64,000 bases of DNA from Litorivita pollutaquae. Lineage in GTDB: Bacteria > Pseudomonadota > Alphaproteobacteria > Rhodobacterales > Rhodobacteraceae. The first letter of the stretch is position 1, and each line of letters begins with the position of its first letter. Location of the stretch: positions 1 to 64,000 of the forward strand of contig NZ_KZ826490.1 of NCBI RefSeq assembly GCF_003205515.1, in the 5' to 3' direction. A program made the translations under genes and the position numbers. Below are positions 7,685 to 17,156 of this stretch, piece after piece. Under the pieces are notes generated by a model, which was given only the letters and a program-made list of their open reading frames with translations, did not search any database and was not told where the DNA came from.

Positions 7685-8578
7685 ATGCGCAAGGCGCTTA
7701 TCGGGGTCTCGTTTATCGCAGCGGGGGTGGCGGCGGCGTTCGCGGCCCTGTCAGTCTGGCCCATTGGCACGGACGTCGCGGAGATCGCACTGGAGGGTGA
7801 TGTCAATCGCGGGGCCTATCTAGCCAGAGCGTCCGGCTGCATCGCGTGTCACACCAATTTCGAAAAAGGCGGCGCTCCTCTCGCCGGTGGTGTTGAACTC
7901 GAAACGCCGTTCGGTTCCATCTATTCGCCAAACCTGACCCAGGACCCGGTGCATGGTATTGGCGACTGGACCATCGAAGAATTCGCAAAAGCGGTTCGGC
8001 AGGGCATTTCACCAGACGGCAAGCCCTATTATCCTGCGTTTACCTATCCGTTCTACGCGAATTTCACTGATCAGGAGATCGCTGATTTATGGGCGGCATT
8101 TCAAACCGTCGCTCCGGTGGACGAGGCTTCGCAGGAACCGGAGATGCCGTTCCCGTTCAATCAGCGAAGCACTCTCAAGATTTGGCGCGCGTTGTTCCTT
8201 GAACCACCGCGCACCGACCCTGCTCCGGAAAACGGCGATCTGTGGAATCGCGGTCGCCAGCTGGTTGAGGGCGCGACGCATTGTGGCGCCTGCCATACTG
8301 GGCGCAATCTGCTTGGTGCCCGAAATATCGACACAGAACATTTCAAGGGAAGCGACATGCTGCCCGGTGGTGGCAAAGCACCTGCGATTGACTACGAGAC
8401 TCTGCGCGCCCGCGGTTGGGATGTCGATAATCTGTCCTACGCGCTTCGCACAGGCATCACTCCGTCAGGTGACGCATTTGGGAACGCCATGGGCGAAGTG
8501 GTTCTCTATGGTACGCAGTTTTTGACGGATCAGGATCTCGAAGCCATTGCCACCTATCTTATGGATGATCACGGCTGA
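7685..8578 (+). CDS. Di-haem cytochrome c
   Basis: A 297-residue protein with an N-terminal hydrophobic anchor (residues 5-25) and two class I haem sites: C52-x2-C55-H56 and C200-x2-C203-H204. The architecture matches small di-haem cytochromes of the alcohol/aldehyde dehydrogenase and thiosulfate-related groups that act as periplasmic electron carriers. No space separates it from the preceding cytochrome gene, and it is followed by the multicopper oxidase 25 bases later, so a shared role in moving electrons from copper oxidation is plausible. Confidence 0.87.
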   Translation: MRKALIGVSFIAAGVAAAFAALSVWPIGTDVAEIALEGDVNRGAYLARASGCIACHTNFEKGGAPLAGGVELETPFGSIYSPNLTQDPVHGIGDWTIEEFAKAVRQGISPDGKPYYPAFTYPFYANFTDQEIADLWAAFQTVAPVDEASQEPEMPFPFNQRSTLKIWRALFLEPPRTDPAPENGDLWNRGRQLVEGATHCGACHTGRNLLGARNIDTEHFKGSDMLPGGGKAPAIDYETLRARGWDVDNLSYALRTGITPSGDAFGNAMGEVVLYGTQFLTDQDLEAIATYLMDDHG

Positions 8579-8603
8579 CTGCAGGCCGAGCAAGGGAAAT
8601 CCA

Positions 8604-9986
8604 ATGAAACCAAACCGCCGAGATTTTCTGCTGGCGGCAACTGCCGCCTTGGGGCTCCCCAAGCTGGCTCTTGCCCAGACAGGATTTGCGCCATTGAATG
8701 CGCGCACCGCCAATATTCGACTTCTGCCTGAAAAATATGGGGAAACCCAGATTTGGGGATATAACGGTTCGGCACCGGGTCCGGAAATCCGGGTGGCTCA
8801 GGGCGCACGCGTTCAAAGGCGTGTGATCAATGATCTGCCTGATGCAACCTCTACCCACTGGCACGGGATCCGCATCGACAACGCGATGGATGGAGTTGCA
8901 GATCTCACCCAGGACGCCATCGCACCCGGGTCATCGTTTCAGTACGATTTCGTGGCACCTGATGCGGGCACATACTGGTATCACGCGCACAACCGTTCGT
9001 TCGAACAGGTAGCACGCGGCCTTCATGGCGCGCTGATCGTCGAAGAGCCGGAGCCGATTGATATCGACCGTGACGAGGTTCTGATCCTTGACGATTGGCT
9101 TGTCGATCCTGAGACCGCGCAGATCGCAGATACCTTCGGGGCGATGCACGATCTGAGCCATGCCGGGCGGCTTGGCAACTACATCACCACGAATGGAACC
9201 TATAACCTTGCACTGCCGGTAAAGCGGCACGAACGTCTGCGCCTGCGCATGATCAACGCTGCAAACGCGCGCATCTTTCAACTGGCGCTCGATGGTCTCG
9301 AAGGCTGGATTGTTGCGCTCGATGGCATGCCCCTCGCTGAGCCAAGACCGATCGATGGGAGTTTCGTCCTTGCGCCCGCGCAGCGTGTCGATCTGATCGT
9401 TGACGTGACCGCGGAAACTGGTGGCGCCGGACATATCGTGCAGATCGACCGCGACGAGAGTTTCTCGCAGGTGGCATTCGAAGTGACTGGAGACGCTACT
9501 CGAGCGCGCCGGGACGCTCCCCGCGCGCTGCCCCCGAATGTCCATGCGATGCCCGATCTGGCCGAGGCCACAAAACTTGAATTGCTCATGCAGGGCGGTG
9601 CCATGGGCGGCATGATGGGTGCGATGATGGGCGGGCAGATGTCGTCCATGCGCGACATGATGCAATCCGGCAACTTCTGGGCGTTCAACGGAGCGGTCGG
9701 CGGCATGGACGGCGCACCGCTCGCGGCCATGTCGCGCGGTGAGACGGTGCGTCTTAAGATCACCAATGACACCGCGTTCCCCCATGCCATGCATCTGCAC
9801 GGAATGCACTTTCACGAGATTGCACCCGACGGCAGTCTTGGGACGCTTCGGGATACAACGCTACTGGATCGTGGCGAGGTCCGCGACATTGCGTTCGTGG
9901 CCGACAACCCCGGCAAATGGCTGCTGCATTGTCATATGCTGTCGCACGCAGTTTCGGGCATGATGACCTGGATCGACGTGGCATGA
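8604..9986 (+). CDS. Tat-exported multicopper oxidase, Met-rich (CueO/PcoA-like)
   Basis: A 460-residue oxidase. ATG 8604 follows AAGGGAAA; the N-terminus is a Tat signal (NRRDFLLAA, cleavage after ALAQ). Copper ligands are seen in all four motifs: HWHG at 85-88, YWYHAH near 131, HAMHLHGMHFH near 394, and HCH at 442-444 with downstream H and M ligands of the type 1 site. A Met-rich segment (about 330-355, several MMG and MMGG units) is like the Cu(I)-binding insert of CueO and PcoA. Such enzymes oxidise Cu(I) to less toxic Cu(II) in the periplasm. Flanking cytochromes may take electrons, which would be unusual because these enzymes normally reduce oxygen. Confidence 0.9.
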   Translation: MKPNRRDFLLAATAALGLPKLALAQTGFAPLNARTANIRLLPEKYGETQIWGYNGSAPGPEIRVAQGARVQRRVINDLPDATSTHWHGIRIDNAMDGVADLTQDAIAPGSSFQYDFVAPDAGTYWYHAHNRSFEQVARGLHGALIVEEPEPIDIDRDEVLILDDWLVDPETAQIADTFGAMHDLSHAGRLGNYITTNGTYNLALPVKRHERLRLRMINAANARIFQLALDGLEGWIVALDGMPLAEPRPIDGSFVLAPAQRVDLIVDVTAETGGAGHIVQIDRDESFSQVAFEVTGDATRARRDAPRALPPNVHAMPDLAEATKLELLMQGGAMGGMMGAMMGGQMSSMRDMMQSGNFWAFNGAVGGMDGAPLAAMSRGETVRLKITNDTAFPHAMHLHGMHFHEIAPDGSLGTLRDTTLLDRGEVRDIAFVADNPGKWLLHCHMLSHAVSGMMTWIDVA

Positions 9987-10468
9987 ACCGGGGCACTGCC
10001 TTTGTCGGGGCTGTTTCTATCGCCATGATTGGAGCGGGGATCCTTTTCTGGATGGCCAATGCGGCAGGCTCCGATAGCGGGGTCATGCCGAAAGACGTGG
10101 ATTTCACCGCGGGCCAAACCCTTTACGTCGAGAATTGTGCGTCCTGCCATGGTGCCAGTCTGGAAGGGCAGGAGAACTGGCAAAGCCCCGGCGAGGAAGG
10201 TCGCTTGCCAGCACCGCCGCATGACGAGACAGGACACACCTGGCATCACGCGGATCAGGTTCTTTTTGAGTACACCAAGCTTGGTGGCCGCGCACTGATG
10301 GCCGCTCAGGGCATGGAGTTCGATAGCAGTATGCCAGGCTTCGGGGATCAGCTTTCCGATCAGGAGATCTGGAACATTCTTGGATACATCAAGTCGACCT
10401 GGCCCGACCGAATACAGGAAATGCAAGCGGTGCGGACCGAAGGCGAGACACGGAAGAGGGAAAATTGA
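9983..10468 (+). CDS. Mono-haem cytochrome c, membrane-anchored
   Basis: A 161-residue class I cytochrome. ATG 9983 overlaps the oxidase stop (ATGA). The N-terminal segment (residues 5-27) is a signal anchor, and the haem is attached at C52-x2-C55-H56. The axial Met is probably the one in SSMPGF. This family member (CASCHGAxLEGQ, PxPPHDETGHTWHH) often accompanies copper oxidases and CopC/D-type genes. It is translationally coupled to the multicopper oxidase and lies just before a DsbA-like gene, consistent with a periplasmic copper/redox operon. Confidence 0.87.
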   Translation: MNRGTAFVGAVSIAMIGAGILFWMANAAGSDSGVMPKDVDFTAGQTLYVENCASCHGASLEGQENWQSPGEEGRLPAPPHDETGHTWHHADQVLFEYTKLGGRALMAAQGMEFDSSMPGFGDQLSDQEIWNILGYIKSTWPDRIQEMQAVRTEGETRKREN

Positions 10469-10469
10469 G

Positions 10470-11198
10470 ATGAAAATTCTTTTGAGGCTGGTTTTGGCGT
10501 CGGTCCTCGTTGTCCCACTTGCCGTTCAGGCCGACGGTCTGAGCGAAGATCGCGTCAAGGAACTCGTGCTTGAGGCTATTCGCGAGAACCCCGAGATCGT
10601 ATTGGAGGCGGTTCAGATCATAGAGCAGCGCGAGCAGCAGCGTCAGGCCGCAGCCGCTGCAACCGTTCTATCCGAGAACCGCGATCTACTGGAAAACGAC
10701 CCGAATGCGCCGGTGCTCGGCAATCCAGAAGGAGATGTGACAGTTGTCGAGTTCTTCGACTACAACTGTCCTTATTGCCGCCGCGTGAAGCCGCGTATCG
10801 AAGCATTGCTGGAAGCAGACCCGAATGTCCGGCTGGTCTATCGGGAGTGGCCAATCCTGGGCGACGGGTCCGTCTTTGCGGCACGGGCAGCGCTCGCCGC
10901 ACGCGAGCAGGGCAAGTACGAAGAGTTCCACTGGGCGCTTATGGGGATGGCCGGACGGGCCGAAGAGGCCTCTGTGATTCAGATGGCCGGGCAGGTTGGA
11001 CTGGATGTCGCGCAATTGCGGCGCGACATGGAGGCTCCGGAAATCGATGCGCATATCGCAGCGTCGATGGAGCTGAGCCGTGCGCTCGGTTTCAATGGAA
11101 CACCATCCTTCGTGATCGGCGATGCGCTCGTTCCCGGCGTTATCGAGGCGGACCAAATGATTCGCCTCGCGGAAGAAGCGCGCGCAGCCGGCCAGTGA
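10470..11198 (+). CDS. DsbA-family thiol oxidoreductase
   Basis: A 242-residue exported thioredoxin-fold protein. ATG 10470 follows AGAGGGAAAATTGAG; the longer frame lies inside the cytochrome. After the signal peptide (ending near VQADG) there is a helical N-terminal region (residues 23-75), then a thioredoxin core with active site C100-P-Y-C103 and the cis-Pro loop TPSF. The layout matches DsbA/ScsC-like (Com1-type) periplasmic proteins rather than classical E. coli DsbA. It ends the operon that starts at 6070 and may keep cysteines in the cytochromes and copper proteins in the right redox state. Confidence 0.85.
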   Translation: MKILLRLVLASVLVVPLAVQADGLSEDRVKELVLEAIRENPEIVLEAVQIIEQREQQRQAAAAATVLSENRDLLENDPNAPVLGNPEGDVTVVEFFDYNCPYCRRVKPRIEALLEADPNVRLVYREWPILGDGSVFAARAALAAREQGKYEEFHWALMGMAGRAEEASVIQMAGQVGLDVAQLRRDMEAPEIDAHIAASMELSRALGFNGTPSFVIGDALVPGVIEADQMIRLAEEARAAGQ

Positions 11199-11200
11199 TC

Positions 11201-11395
11201 CTAGATTGGCGCCGCCTCGTATCCGGCAGACTTGATTGCTTCGATCACGGCCCCGTCGGTTTGGGATGTTGTGACTTCAACCGTCCGGGCGTCGAGGTCG
11301 GTTGAAACCTTCGCTGCGGGATCGAGAACTGCGATTTCTTTTGTGATTGCAGCGGTGCAATGGCCGCAGCTCATGTCTGGGACGTGGAATTTCAT
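11201..11395 (-). CDS. copZ: Copper chaperone CopZ (HMA domain)
   Basis: A 64-residue single heavy-metal-associated domain with the Cu(I)-binding motif MSCGHC (Cys 10 and 13) and the usual beta-alpha-beta-beta-alpha-beta length. A longer frame begins at 11452, but ATG 11395 starts directly with the domain, has GGAAAGGAC upstream, and lies 27 bases after the -10 of a CueR-type promoter. It should hand Cu(I) to CopA, whose gene is divergently transcribed 165 bases away. The stop faces that of the DsbA-like gene with two bases between. Confidence 0.9.
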   Translation of the reverse strand: MKFHVPDMSCGHCTAAITKEIAVLDPAAKVSTDLDARTVEVTTSQTDGAVIEAIKSAGYEAAPI

Positions 11396-11421
11396 GTGAA
11401 GTCCTTTCCTGACTTGGGCAC

Positions 11422-11452
11422 GAGATAGGGATTCCAGCAGGTGGAAGGTCAA
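11422..11452 (-). promoter_or_regulatory. CueR-type promoter for copZ
   Basis: TTGACC and TATCTC on the minus strand are separated by 19 bases containing CTTCCACCTGCTGGAAT, a near-perfect CueR dyad. It is divergent from the copA promoter at 11501-11531. Confidence 0.85.
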
Positions 11453-11500
11453 GTGGAAGTTGGTGGGTAAGGCAAAACAAAAAAAATTTCATCTGCCCTA

Positions 11501-11531
11501 TTGAGCCTCCAGTCACTGGAAGCCCTATATC
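11501..11531 (+). promoter_or_regulatory. CueR-type promoter for copA
   Basis: TTGAGC and TATATC are separated by 19 bases with the dyad CTCCAGTCACTGGAAG. The -10 ends 29 bases before ATG 11561, which supports that start over ATG 11546, which leaves almost no leader. Confidence 0.85.
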
Positions 11532-11560
11532 CGTTGTGAACTCAGATGAGGCGAACCGAC

Positions 11561-14071
11561 ATGACTCAAAATCCGCAAGTCACTCTTGGCATCGAAGGCA
11601 TGACCTGCGCGTCTTGCGTTGGTCGTGTGGAAAAGTCCCTTTCGGCGCTGGAAGGCGTCTCCGATGTCTCCGTCAACCTTGCGTCTGAATCGGCACGGCT
11701 GTCCGTCAACGATCCGGCCCGTTTGCAAGACGCTGCTCAGGCGCTGGATACGCTGGGCTACCCTGCGCGGACTGCGAGGGTCACTCTCAACATTGCGTCC
11801 ATGTCCTGCGCCTCCTGCGTCGGGCGGGTCGATAAGGCGCTGGCTGACGTGCCAGGTGTCCTGTCCGTGACCGTGAATCTCGCCGCCGAGACAGCCGTCG
11901 TCGAATTCCTTGAAGGTGCAGTCGCGACGGCTGATCTGATGGCTGCGACTGCGGCAATTGGTTACCCGGCCGAGGTCGCGGAAGCGAATGCCAGCCAGTC
12001 GCGCGTTGAGCGTAAGGCAGAAGAAGCGGACAATTTGCGCCGCAACGTCCTCTTGGCGGCGGCTCTGACACTTCCGGTCTTCGTTCTGGAGATGGGCGCG
12101 CACCTGATCCCGGCCTTTCATATGGTCATTGAGAACAGTATCGGGGCCCAGACATCCTGGGTCATCCAGTTCGTTCTGGCGACGATCGTTCTCTTCGGAC
12201 CCGGCAGGCACTTTTTCCTCAAGGGCATTCCCGCGCTGCTCCGCGGTGCGCCGGACATGAACAGTCTTGTCGCGGTAGGCACAGGGGCCGCTTGGATCTA
12301 TTCGGTGGTCGCAACCTTCCTGCCCGGACTGCTGCCGGAAGGCGTGCGGGCGGTCTATTTCGAGGCCGCCGCTGTTATTGTCGTGCTCATCCTGATCGGA
12401 CGCTGGCTCGAAGCCCGAGCGAAGGGACGGACTGGCGCGGCAATCCAGTCGCTCTTGGGACTTCAGGTCCGCACCGCCCGCGTCCTGCGTGATGGTGAGA
12501 CCGTCGAGGTTGACGTCGATGTGCTCGGCGTTGGCGACACGATCCTCGTGCGCCCTGGCGAGCGGATTCCCGTCGATGGTGAGGTCGTTGATGGGACCAG
12601 CAACGTTGACGAGAGCATGATCACGGGTGAGCCCGTGCCCGTCACCAAAGCCACAGGCGCAACCGTCACCGGCGGCACGGTAAATGGTACCGGCAGCCTG
12701 ACTTTCCGGGCGTCACGTGTAGGCTCTGACACGACGCTCGCGCAGATCATTCGCATGGTCGAAGAGGCGCAGGGCGCCAAACTGCCAATCCAGGGTCTGG
12801 TGGACCGGGTAACGCTTTGGTTCGTGCCCGCCGTCATGGCCCTGGCAGCCCTGACAGTTGTTGTTTGGCTATTGGTCGGCCCTGACCCGGCATTGACCTT
12901 TGCGCTGGTGGCGGGAGTGTCAGTGCTGATCATCGCCTGCCCCTGTGCCATGGGGCTTGCCACGCCGACCTCGATCATGGTGGGGACAGGACGCGCAGCC
13001 GAAATGGGTGTTCTGTTTCGCAAGGGTGACGCGCTTCAGGAGCTATCAACGGTCAATGTCATCGCGCTTGATAAGACCGGGACGGTGACCGAGGGCCAAC
13101 CCACGCTGACCGATGTCGTCGTCGCAGAAGGTTTCGACCGCGAAGCTGTCCTCGGTCTGATCGCTGCAGTTGAGGAGCAGTCAGAACACCCGATTGCCGA
13201 AGCCATCGTCCGAAGCGCGCGCAGCGAAGGCATCGCGGTTCTCGCCGCGTCCGGCTTCCGGTCCGTTACCGGATACGGGGTCGCGGCCATGGTCGATGGC
13301 AAAGAGGTCATGGTTGGTGCGGATCGCTACATGATCCGCGAAAACGTCGACATCGCGTCCCTTGTCGACACCGAAAAAAATCTGGCCAGCCGGGGTCGCA
13401 CCGCGCTTTACGCGGCCGTTGATGGCAAGTTGGCTGCCGTCATCGCGGTTGCCGATCCAGTAAAACCCGCGAGCCGTGACGCAATTGCCGCTCTCCACGG
13501 CCGAGGCTTTCAAGTCGCCATGATCACCGGCGACAAGCAGGAGACGGCCGAGGCCATCGCCCGCGAGACAGGGATCGACCAGGTCATCGCGGGCGTGTTG
13601 CCGGACGGAAAGGTCGCGGCGCTTGATGACCTAAGGGCAGGGGGCCGCAAGATCGCCTTCGTGGGCGACGGGATCAACGACGCGCCTGCGCTGGCGCATG
13701 CCGATGTGGGCATCGCGATCGGCACGGGCACGGACGTGGCGATCGAGTCCGCCGATGTGGTGCTGATGTCAGGCGATCTGCGCGGCGTGGTGAACGCGGT
13801 CGAGGTGTCGAAGCGGACGATGTCGAATATCCGCCAGAACCTCGTCTGGGCGTTCGGCTACAACGTGGCCTTGATCCCGGTTGCTGCAGGTGTGCTTTAT
13901 CCCGCCTTCGGGTTGCTGCTGTCTCCGGTTTTCGCCGCAGGCGCGATGGCGCTGTCCTCGGTTTCGGTCCTGACCAATGCGCTGCGCCTGCGCCGTATTG
14001 CCCCCGCGATGTATGAGCCGCCAAAGACTGGGGCGCCGCTCACGCAGGCCCAGACGCAACCGGCAGAATAG
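11561..14071 (+). CDS. copA: Cu(I)-exporting P1B-type ATPase CopA
   Basis: An 836-residue copper pump. Start ATG 11561 is preferred because GAGGCG lies just upstream and the CueR-type promoter ends at 11531. Two N-terminal HMA domains carry MTCASC (C16/C19) and MSCASC (C83/C86). Eight membrane helices follow, with the ion-path motif C460-P-C462 typical of P1B-1 pumps, the A-domain TGEP, the phosphorylation motif D504-KTGT, the HP pair near SEHPIAEA and the hinge [10 protein letters not shown]. It exports cytosolic Cu(I) to the periplasm, where the multicopper oxidases act. cueR follows after 13 bases, so regulator and pump are probably co-transcribed and autoregulated. Confidence 0.96.
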   Translation: MTQNPQVTLGIEGMTCASCVGRVEKSLSALEGVSDVSVNLASESARLSVNDPARLQDAAQALDTLGYPARTARVTLNIASMSCASCVGRVDKALADVPGVLSVTVNLAAETAVVEFLEGAVATADLMAATAAIGYPAEVAEANASQSRVERKAEEADNLRRNVLLAAALTLPVFVLEMGAHLIPAFHMVIENSIGAQTSWVIQFVLATIVLFGPGRHFFLKGIPALLRGAPDMNSLVAVGTGAAWIYSVVATFLPGLLPEGVRAVYFEAAAVIVVLILIGRWLEARAKGRTGAAIQSLLGLQVRTARVLRDGETVEVDVDVLGVGDTILVRPGERIPVDGEVVDGTSNVDESMITGEPVPVTKATGATVTGGTVNGTGSLTFRASRVGSDTTLAQIIRMVEEAQGAKLPIQGLVDRVTLWFVPAVMALAALTVVVWLLVGPDPALTFALVAGVSVLIIACPCAMGLATPTSIMVGTGRAAEMGVLFRKGDALQELSTVNVIALDKTGTVTEGQPTLTDVVVAEGFDREAVLGLIAAVEEQSEHPIAEAIVRSARSEGIAVLAASGFRSVTGYGVAAMVDGKEVMVGADRYMIRENVDIASLVDTEKNLASRGRTALYAAVDGKLAAVIAVADPVKPASRDAIAALHGRGFQVAMITGDKQETAEAIARETGIDQVIAGVLPDGKVAALDDLRAGGRKIAFVGDGINDAPALAHADVGIAIGTGTDVAIESADVVLMSGDLRGVVNAVEVSKRTMSNIRQNLVWAFGYNVALIPVAAGVLYPAFGLLLSPVFAAGAMALSSVSVLTNALRLRRIAPAMYEPPKTGAPLTQAQTQPAE

Positions 14072-14084
14072 GAGATTGAGACCC

Positions 14085-14519
14085 ATGAATATTGGAGAAG
14101 TCGCGGAGCGCTCTGGTATCCCGCCCAAAACCATTCGCTATTACGAGGATATCGGTCTGATTCGCCCGCAACGCAGTGGCAACGGCTACCGGGCCTTCCG
14201 CGAGCTGGATGTGCACAAGCTTGCATTTCTCGGTCGTGCCCGCGCCCTCGGGTTTTCAATCGAGGACTGCCGGACCCTGCTCAGCCTCTATGAGGACGAA
14301 AGCCGCGAAAGCGCGCAGGTCAAGGCCATTGCAGAGGAACATCTGACCGCGATTGACGAAAAGATTACGCAGCTTCAGTCGATGCGAGAGACGCTCTCCC
14401 ATCTGATAAAATCCTGCCACGGCGACCATCGTCCGGATTGTCCGATCCTGAGCGACCTGGCCGGCGACCCTACGGTCGTGCGCACCGTCTCTTCGCTTGC
14501 CAATAAGGCAGCAAAATAG
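14085..14519 (+). CDS. cueR: MerR-family copper regulator CueR/HmrR
   Basis: A 144-residue regulator. The MerR helix-turn-helix is at residues 1-70 (VAERSGIPPKTIRYYEDIGL), followed by the dimerisation helix and the metal-binding loop C111-x7-C119 (CHGDHRPDC), the two-cysteine arrangement known for Cu(I)/Ag(I)/Au(I) sensing by CueR. The longer upstream frame is inside copA; GGAGATTGAG precedes ATG 14085. Likely targets in this window are the three 19-bp-spacer promoters at 2375, 11422 and 11501. Confidence 0.93.
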   Translation: MNIGEVAERSGIPPKTIRYYEDIGLIRPQRSGNGYRAFRELDVHKLAFLGRARALGFSIEDCRTLLSLYEDESRESAQVKAIAEEHLTAIDEKITQLQSMRETLSHLIKSCHGDHRPDCPILSDLAGDPTVVRTVSSLANKAAK

Positions 14520-14524
14520 CCTCC

Positions 14525-16642
14525 TCAATCGCGTGCGACGCTTCTTGTCGATGCACGGTCGAGCGCGTCGAGCACCAGCGTCTGGGTCAGGATTTCCGGC
14601 AGAGAGATGCCCGACGGGGCTTCTGGCCCGAACACGATGTTAAACGGAATGCCGTACCGGCCATGGCGTTCCAGGAACCTCGCAATCTCGTCGTCAGGTC
14701 TCGTCCAGTCGGCTTGCATCGCGATAACCGTCTCGTCGCTTAGTCGGTCAGCGACAGAATTCCGATCCAGCACCAACGTCTTGTTGGCCTTGCAAGTGAG
14801 ACACCAATCAGCTGTGACATCCACAAATACCGTATGGCCTTCCGATACGTGTCGAGCGATGTCCTGCGGAACGAATGCCTGCCAATAGGTGGTCCCGGTC
14901 GAAGCCTCGGAGTACGGTTGCGAGGAAAACAACCCGACGCCCACGAGCGGTATTGCGAGGCTGGCGGCCATCAAGATGCGCCGCAGAGACACGGATGACC
15001 ATTCCGTCATGGCCAGAAGGATGAGCACGCCGACGGATACGGCCACCAGCACCGTCGCGCGCCACCCGGCCACACCGACGAGAACGAAAAGAAGCCAGGC
15101 GGCAGTCGCGAGCAAGAGAACGCCGAGCAACATCCTGACAAACAGCATCCAGCGTCCGGGACGTGGTAAACGTTCGATCAGTGCAGGGCGCGCGGCGATC
15201 AGAACATAAGGCGAAGCCAGGCCGATGCCGAGTGCCGTGAAGACGACGAGAACGTCGACCGCGTTACCGGCCAGAGCGAATGTAATCGCCGTCCCGAGAA
15301 ACGGAGCGGAGCATGGCGTGGCAAGAATTGCCGCAAGCAGGCCAGTCCCGAAATCGGCAGCATATCCGGCGCGATCGCTCCCCACACCGAGGCGGTCCTG
15401 AATGCCCACAGGCAAGGCGATCTCAAACAGGCCGAACAGGTTTGCGGCAAAAGCGGCTACCACGATGAACATCAAAGCGACAAAAATGGGGTTCTGAAAC
15501 TGGATACCCCAGCCGACCGAAACGCCGATCCATTTGAGAACGAGAACAAGCACTGCGAGCATCCAGACGAATGTCAGAACACCAAGAGCTGAAAACAGAA
15601 AGCCATTGCGGATCACACGTCGGGGCTGGTCTGACACTTTCAGAACCGAGGCGAGCTTGATCGACAAGACAGGAAGTACGCAGGGCATGACATTGAGGAT
15701 CAGCCCTCCGAGGAAAGCGATCGCTGCAATCAAAACCAGCTGAAACGGGCCGCTTCCAGATGCGGCACGGGCATATGGCGGGGCAGGGATGTCCGCACTC
15801 AACACCACGGGAGCCGTGACCGCTCGATCCGCATCCGTGACGGTCACGAGAGGCGCTACGTAATCGTCCGACCACGCGTTCAGCGGAATCCGAGTCCAAA
15901 GCTCCGACCGGTCTCGACTGAGCCGGATCTCCGGTTTGCCGAAAGTCACAAGCGGTCCGAACTCTGGAAAGATATCGACCGTCTGGAACGGTTGGGTGCT
16001 CTGAGCGGTCACGAATAGCGAGGAAGTCTTTGCATCGAGGGCGACTGTATCGATCTCGATATCGCTTTCTTCTGGCGCGGCCGGCACCTGAGAAACGAAA
16101 GTGGCGATTGCGTTGGCTGAGGCCCGATCAATACCTGTGCCATTGGCCAGATCCAAAGCGAGATCGAAGGTGTGCGGCACGCAGACGTTGGAACACGTCA
16201 AAAGCGCCACGCGAGCGCGCAATTCTAAAGGCTCGCCTCGATCTTCCAACATCACCCGGATTGGCAGGACGACCTCGCCAGAATACCCAAAATTCTCGAT
16301 GCCGAAGGCTTCAAAGCGTTCCGGTGCGGGCCAGAGGATTTCGGCTGAAGCGAGATTGGATGAGCCCGTCCAGTCGATTTCGGGAGCCAGCCCAACTTCA
16401 CCAGGCGTTCGCCAATACCCTTTCCAGCCTTCACCATATTCAAGGACCAACCCAAGCGAAATAGACACAGCGTCCGGGGCGACGCCGTTTTCAGCCGAGA
16501 CAAGTCGAGCGTTGACCGCCGGGTTCGAAAATATGGTCGACTCCGCAGCACGAGCCCCCTCGGTCAGTGTGAGAGCAACCAAAGACGCGACAAGCGCCAG
16601 AAGGCACAAAGAAAACCGGGAAGCCCTGGCGCGTGTCCCCAT
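14525..16642 (-). CDS. scsB: ScsB/DsbD-like transmembrane thiol reductant conductor
   Basis: A 705-residue inner-membrane protein. After a signal peptide (to about residue 33) comes a periplasmic domain with C150-x3-C154 (TCSNVC), then eight membrane helices with the DsbD signatures MPCVLPVL and TPCSAPFLG, and a C-terminal thioredoxin domain with C614-L-T-C617. This three-part layout is that of ScsB/DsbD proteins, which pass electrons from cytoplasmic thioredoxin to periplasmic partners. The Scs system is named for suppression of copper sensitivity. Immediately upstream in the same transcript are a rhodanese and a DsbA-like protein, its probable partners. Confidence 0.9.
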   Translation of the reverse strand: MGTRARASRFSLCLLALVASLVALTLTEGARAAESTIFSNPAVNARLVSAENGVAPDAVSISLGLVLEYGEGWKGYWRTPGEVGLAPEIDWTGSSNLASAEILWPAPERFEAFGIENFGYSGEVVLPIRVMLEDRGEPLELRARVALLTCSNVCVPHTFDLALDLANGTGIDRASANAIATFVSQVPAAPEESDIEIDTVALDAKTSSLFVTAQSTQPFQTVDIFPEFGPLVTFGKPEIRLSRDRSELWTRIPLNAWSDDYVAPLVTVTDADRAVTAPVVLSADIPAPPYARAASGSGPFQLVLIAAIAFLGGLILNVMPCVLPVLSIKLASVLKVSDQPRRVIRNGFLFSALGVLTFVWMLAVLVLVLKWIGVSVGWGIQFQNPIFVALMFIVVAAFAANLFGLFEIALPVGIQDRLGVGSDRAGYAADFGTGLLAAILATPCSAPFLGTAITFALAGNAVDVLVVFTALGIGLASPYVLIAARPALIERLPRPGRWMLFVRMLLGVLLLATAAWLLFVLVGVAGWRATVLVAVSVGVLILLAMTEWSSVSLRRILMAASLAIPLVGVGLFSSQPYSEASTGTTYWQAFVPQDIARHVSEGHTVFVDVTADWCLTCKANKTLVLDRNSVADRLSDETVIAMQADWTRPDDEIARFLERHGRYGIPFNIVFGPEAPSGISLPEILTQTLVLDALDRASTRSVARD

Positions 16643-17116
16643 TCAACGTAGCGCTTCAGGGAGCGCAGCGAGAGCCGTCTCAAGATCAGTTATCGGCAAG
16701 CCGCGCGCGATCCATCCAGGGCCGCGGCGAGACCCAAGCATGCCTTCCGAGACGTCGATGAAGCCCGGATATCCGGCGCGCTTGAGGGCTGCGAGCAGCC
16801 GCGCGCTACGACCCCCAGTGGCACAAATCAGAGCGACGGGTTTTTCTGCAGAAAGATCGCGGGCGGCGAATAGCCGTTGCTCGAAACCTCGCTCGTGCAT
16901 GCTGATAGGCCATGCACCTTTCGCCAGACCGGTCTCGGTCCATTCCGCACGTGTACGCACATCGATCAGTGAAATGGCATCGTCTTCAAGAGCGTCAGCA
17001 ACCTCCTGAGCCGACCAGGTGTCGCTGGTCACCGCCCGCGCAAGACCGGGCATCACACTGGCACCTGCAACAAGCGCTAGGAACTGTCTTCTTCGCAAGC
17101 GGTCTGCGATCCTCAT
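16643..17116 (-). CDS. Exported rhodanese-like protein
   Basis: A 157-residue single rhodanese domain behind a Tat-like signal (RLRRRQFLALVAG at 6-18). The active-site loop holds C98 in CATGGRSARL, so sulfurtransferase-type activity is possible. ATG 17116 is preferred; the longer frame overlaps the DsbA-like gene. Stop and start of the next gene (scsB) abut. Its position between an ScsB- and a ScsC-like gene suggests a periplasmic sulfur or thiol role during copper stress, possibly handling persulfides; substrate unknown. Confidence 0.8.
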   Translation of the reverse strand: MRIADRLRRRQFLALVAGASVMPGLARAVTSDTWSAQEVADALEDDAISLIDVRTRAEWTETGLAKGAWPISMHERGFEQRLFAARDLSAEKPVALICATGGRSARLLAALKRAGYPGFIDVSEGMLGSRRGPGWIARGLPITDLETALAALPEALR

Positions 17117-17156
17117 TATATGCCTCTGTCGAAAGATATTCTCGGGGTGGATGGTA

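Noticed and set aside
8931-9815. Minus-strand frame of 294 codons inside the multicopper oxidase
   Set aside because: Shadow of a gene with all copper motifs; no ribosome-binding sequence or recognisable domain.
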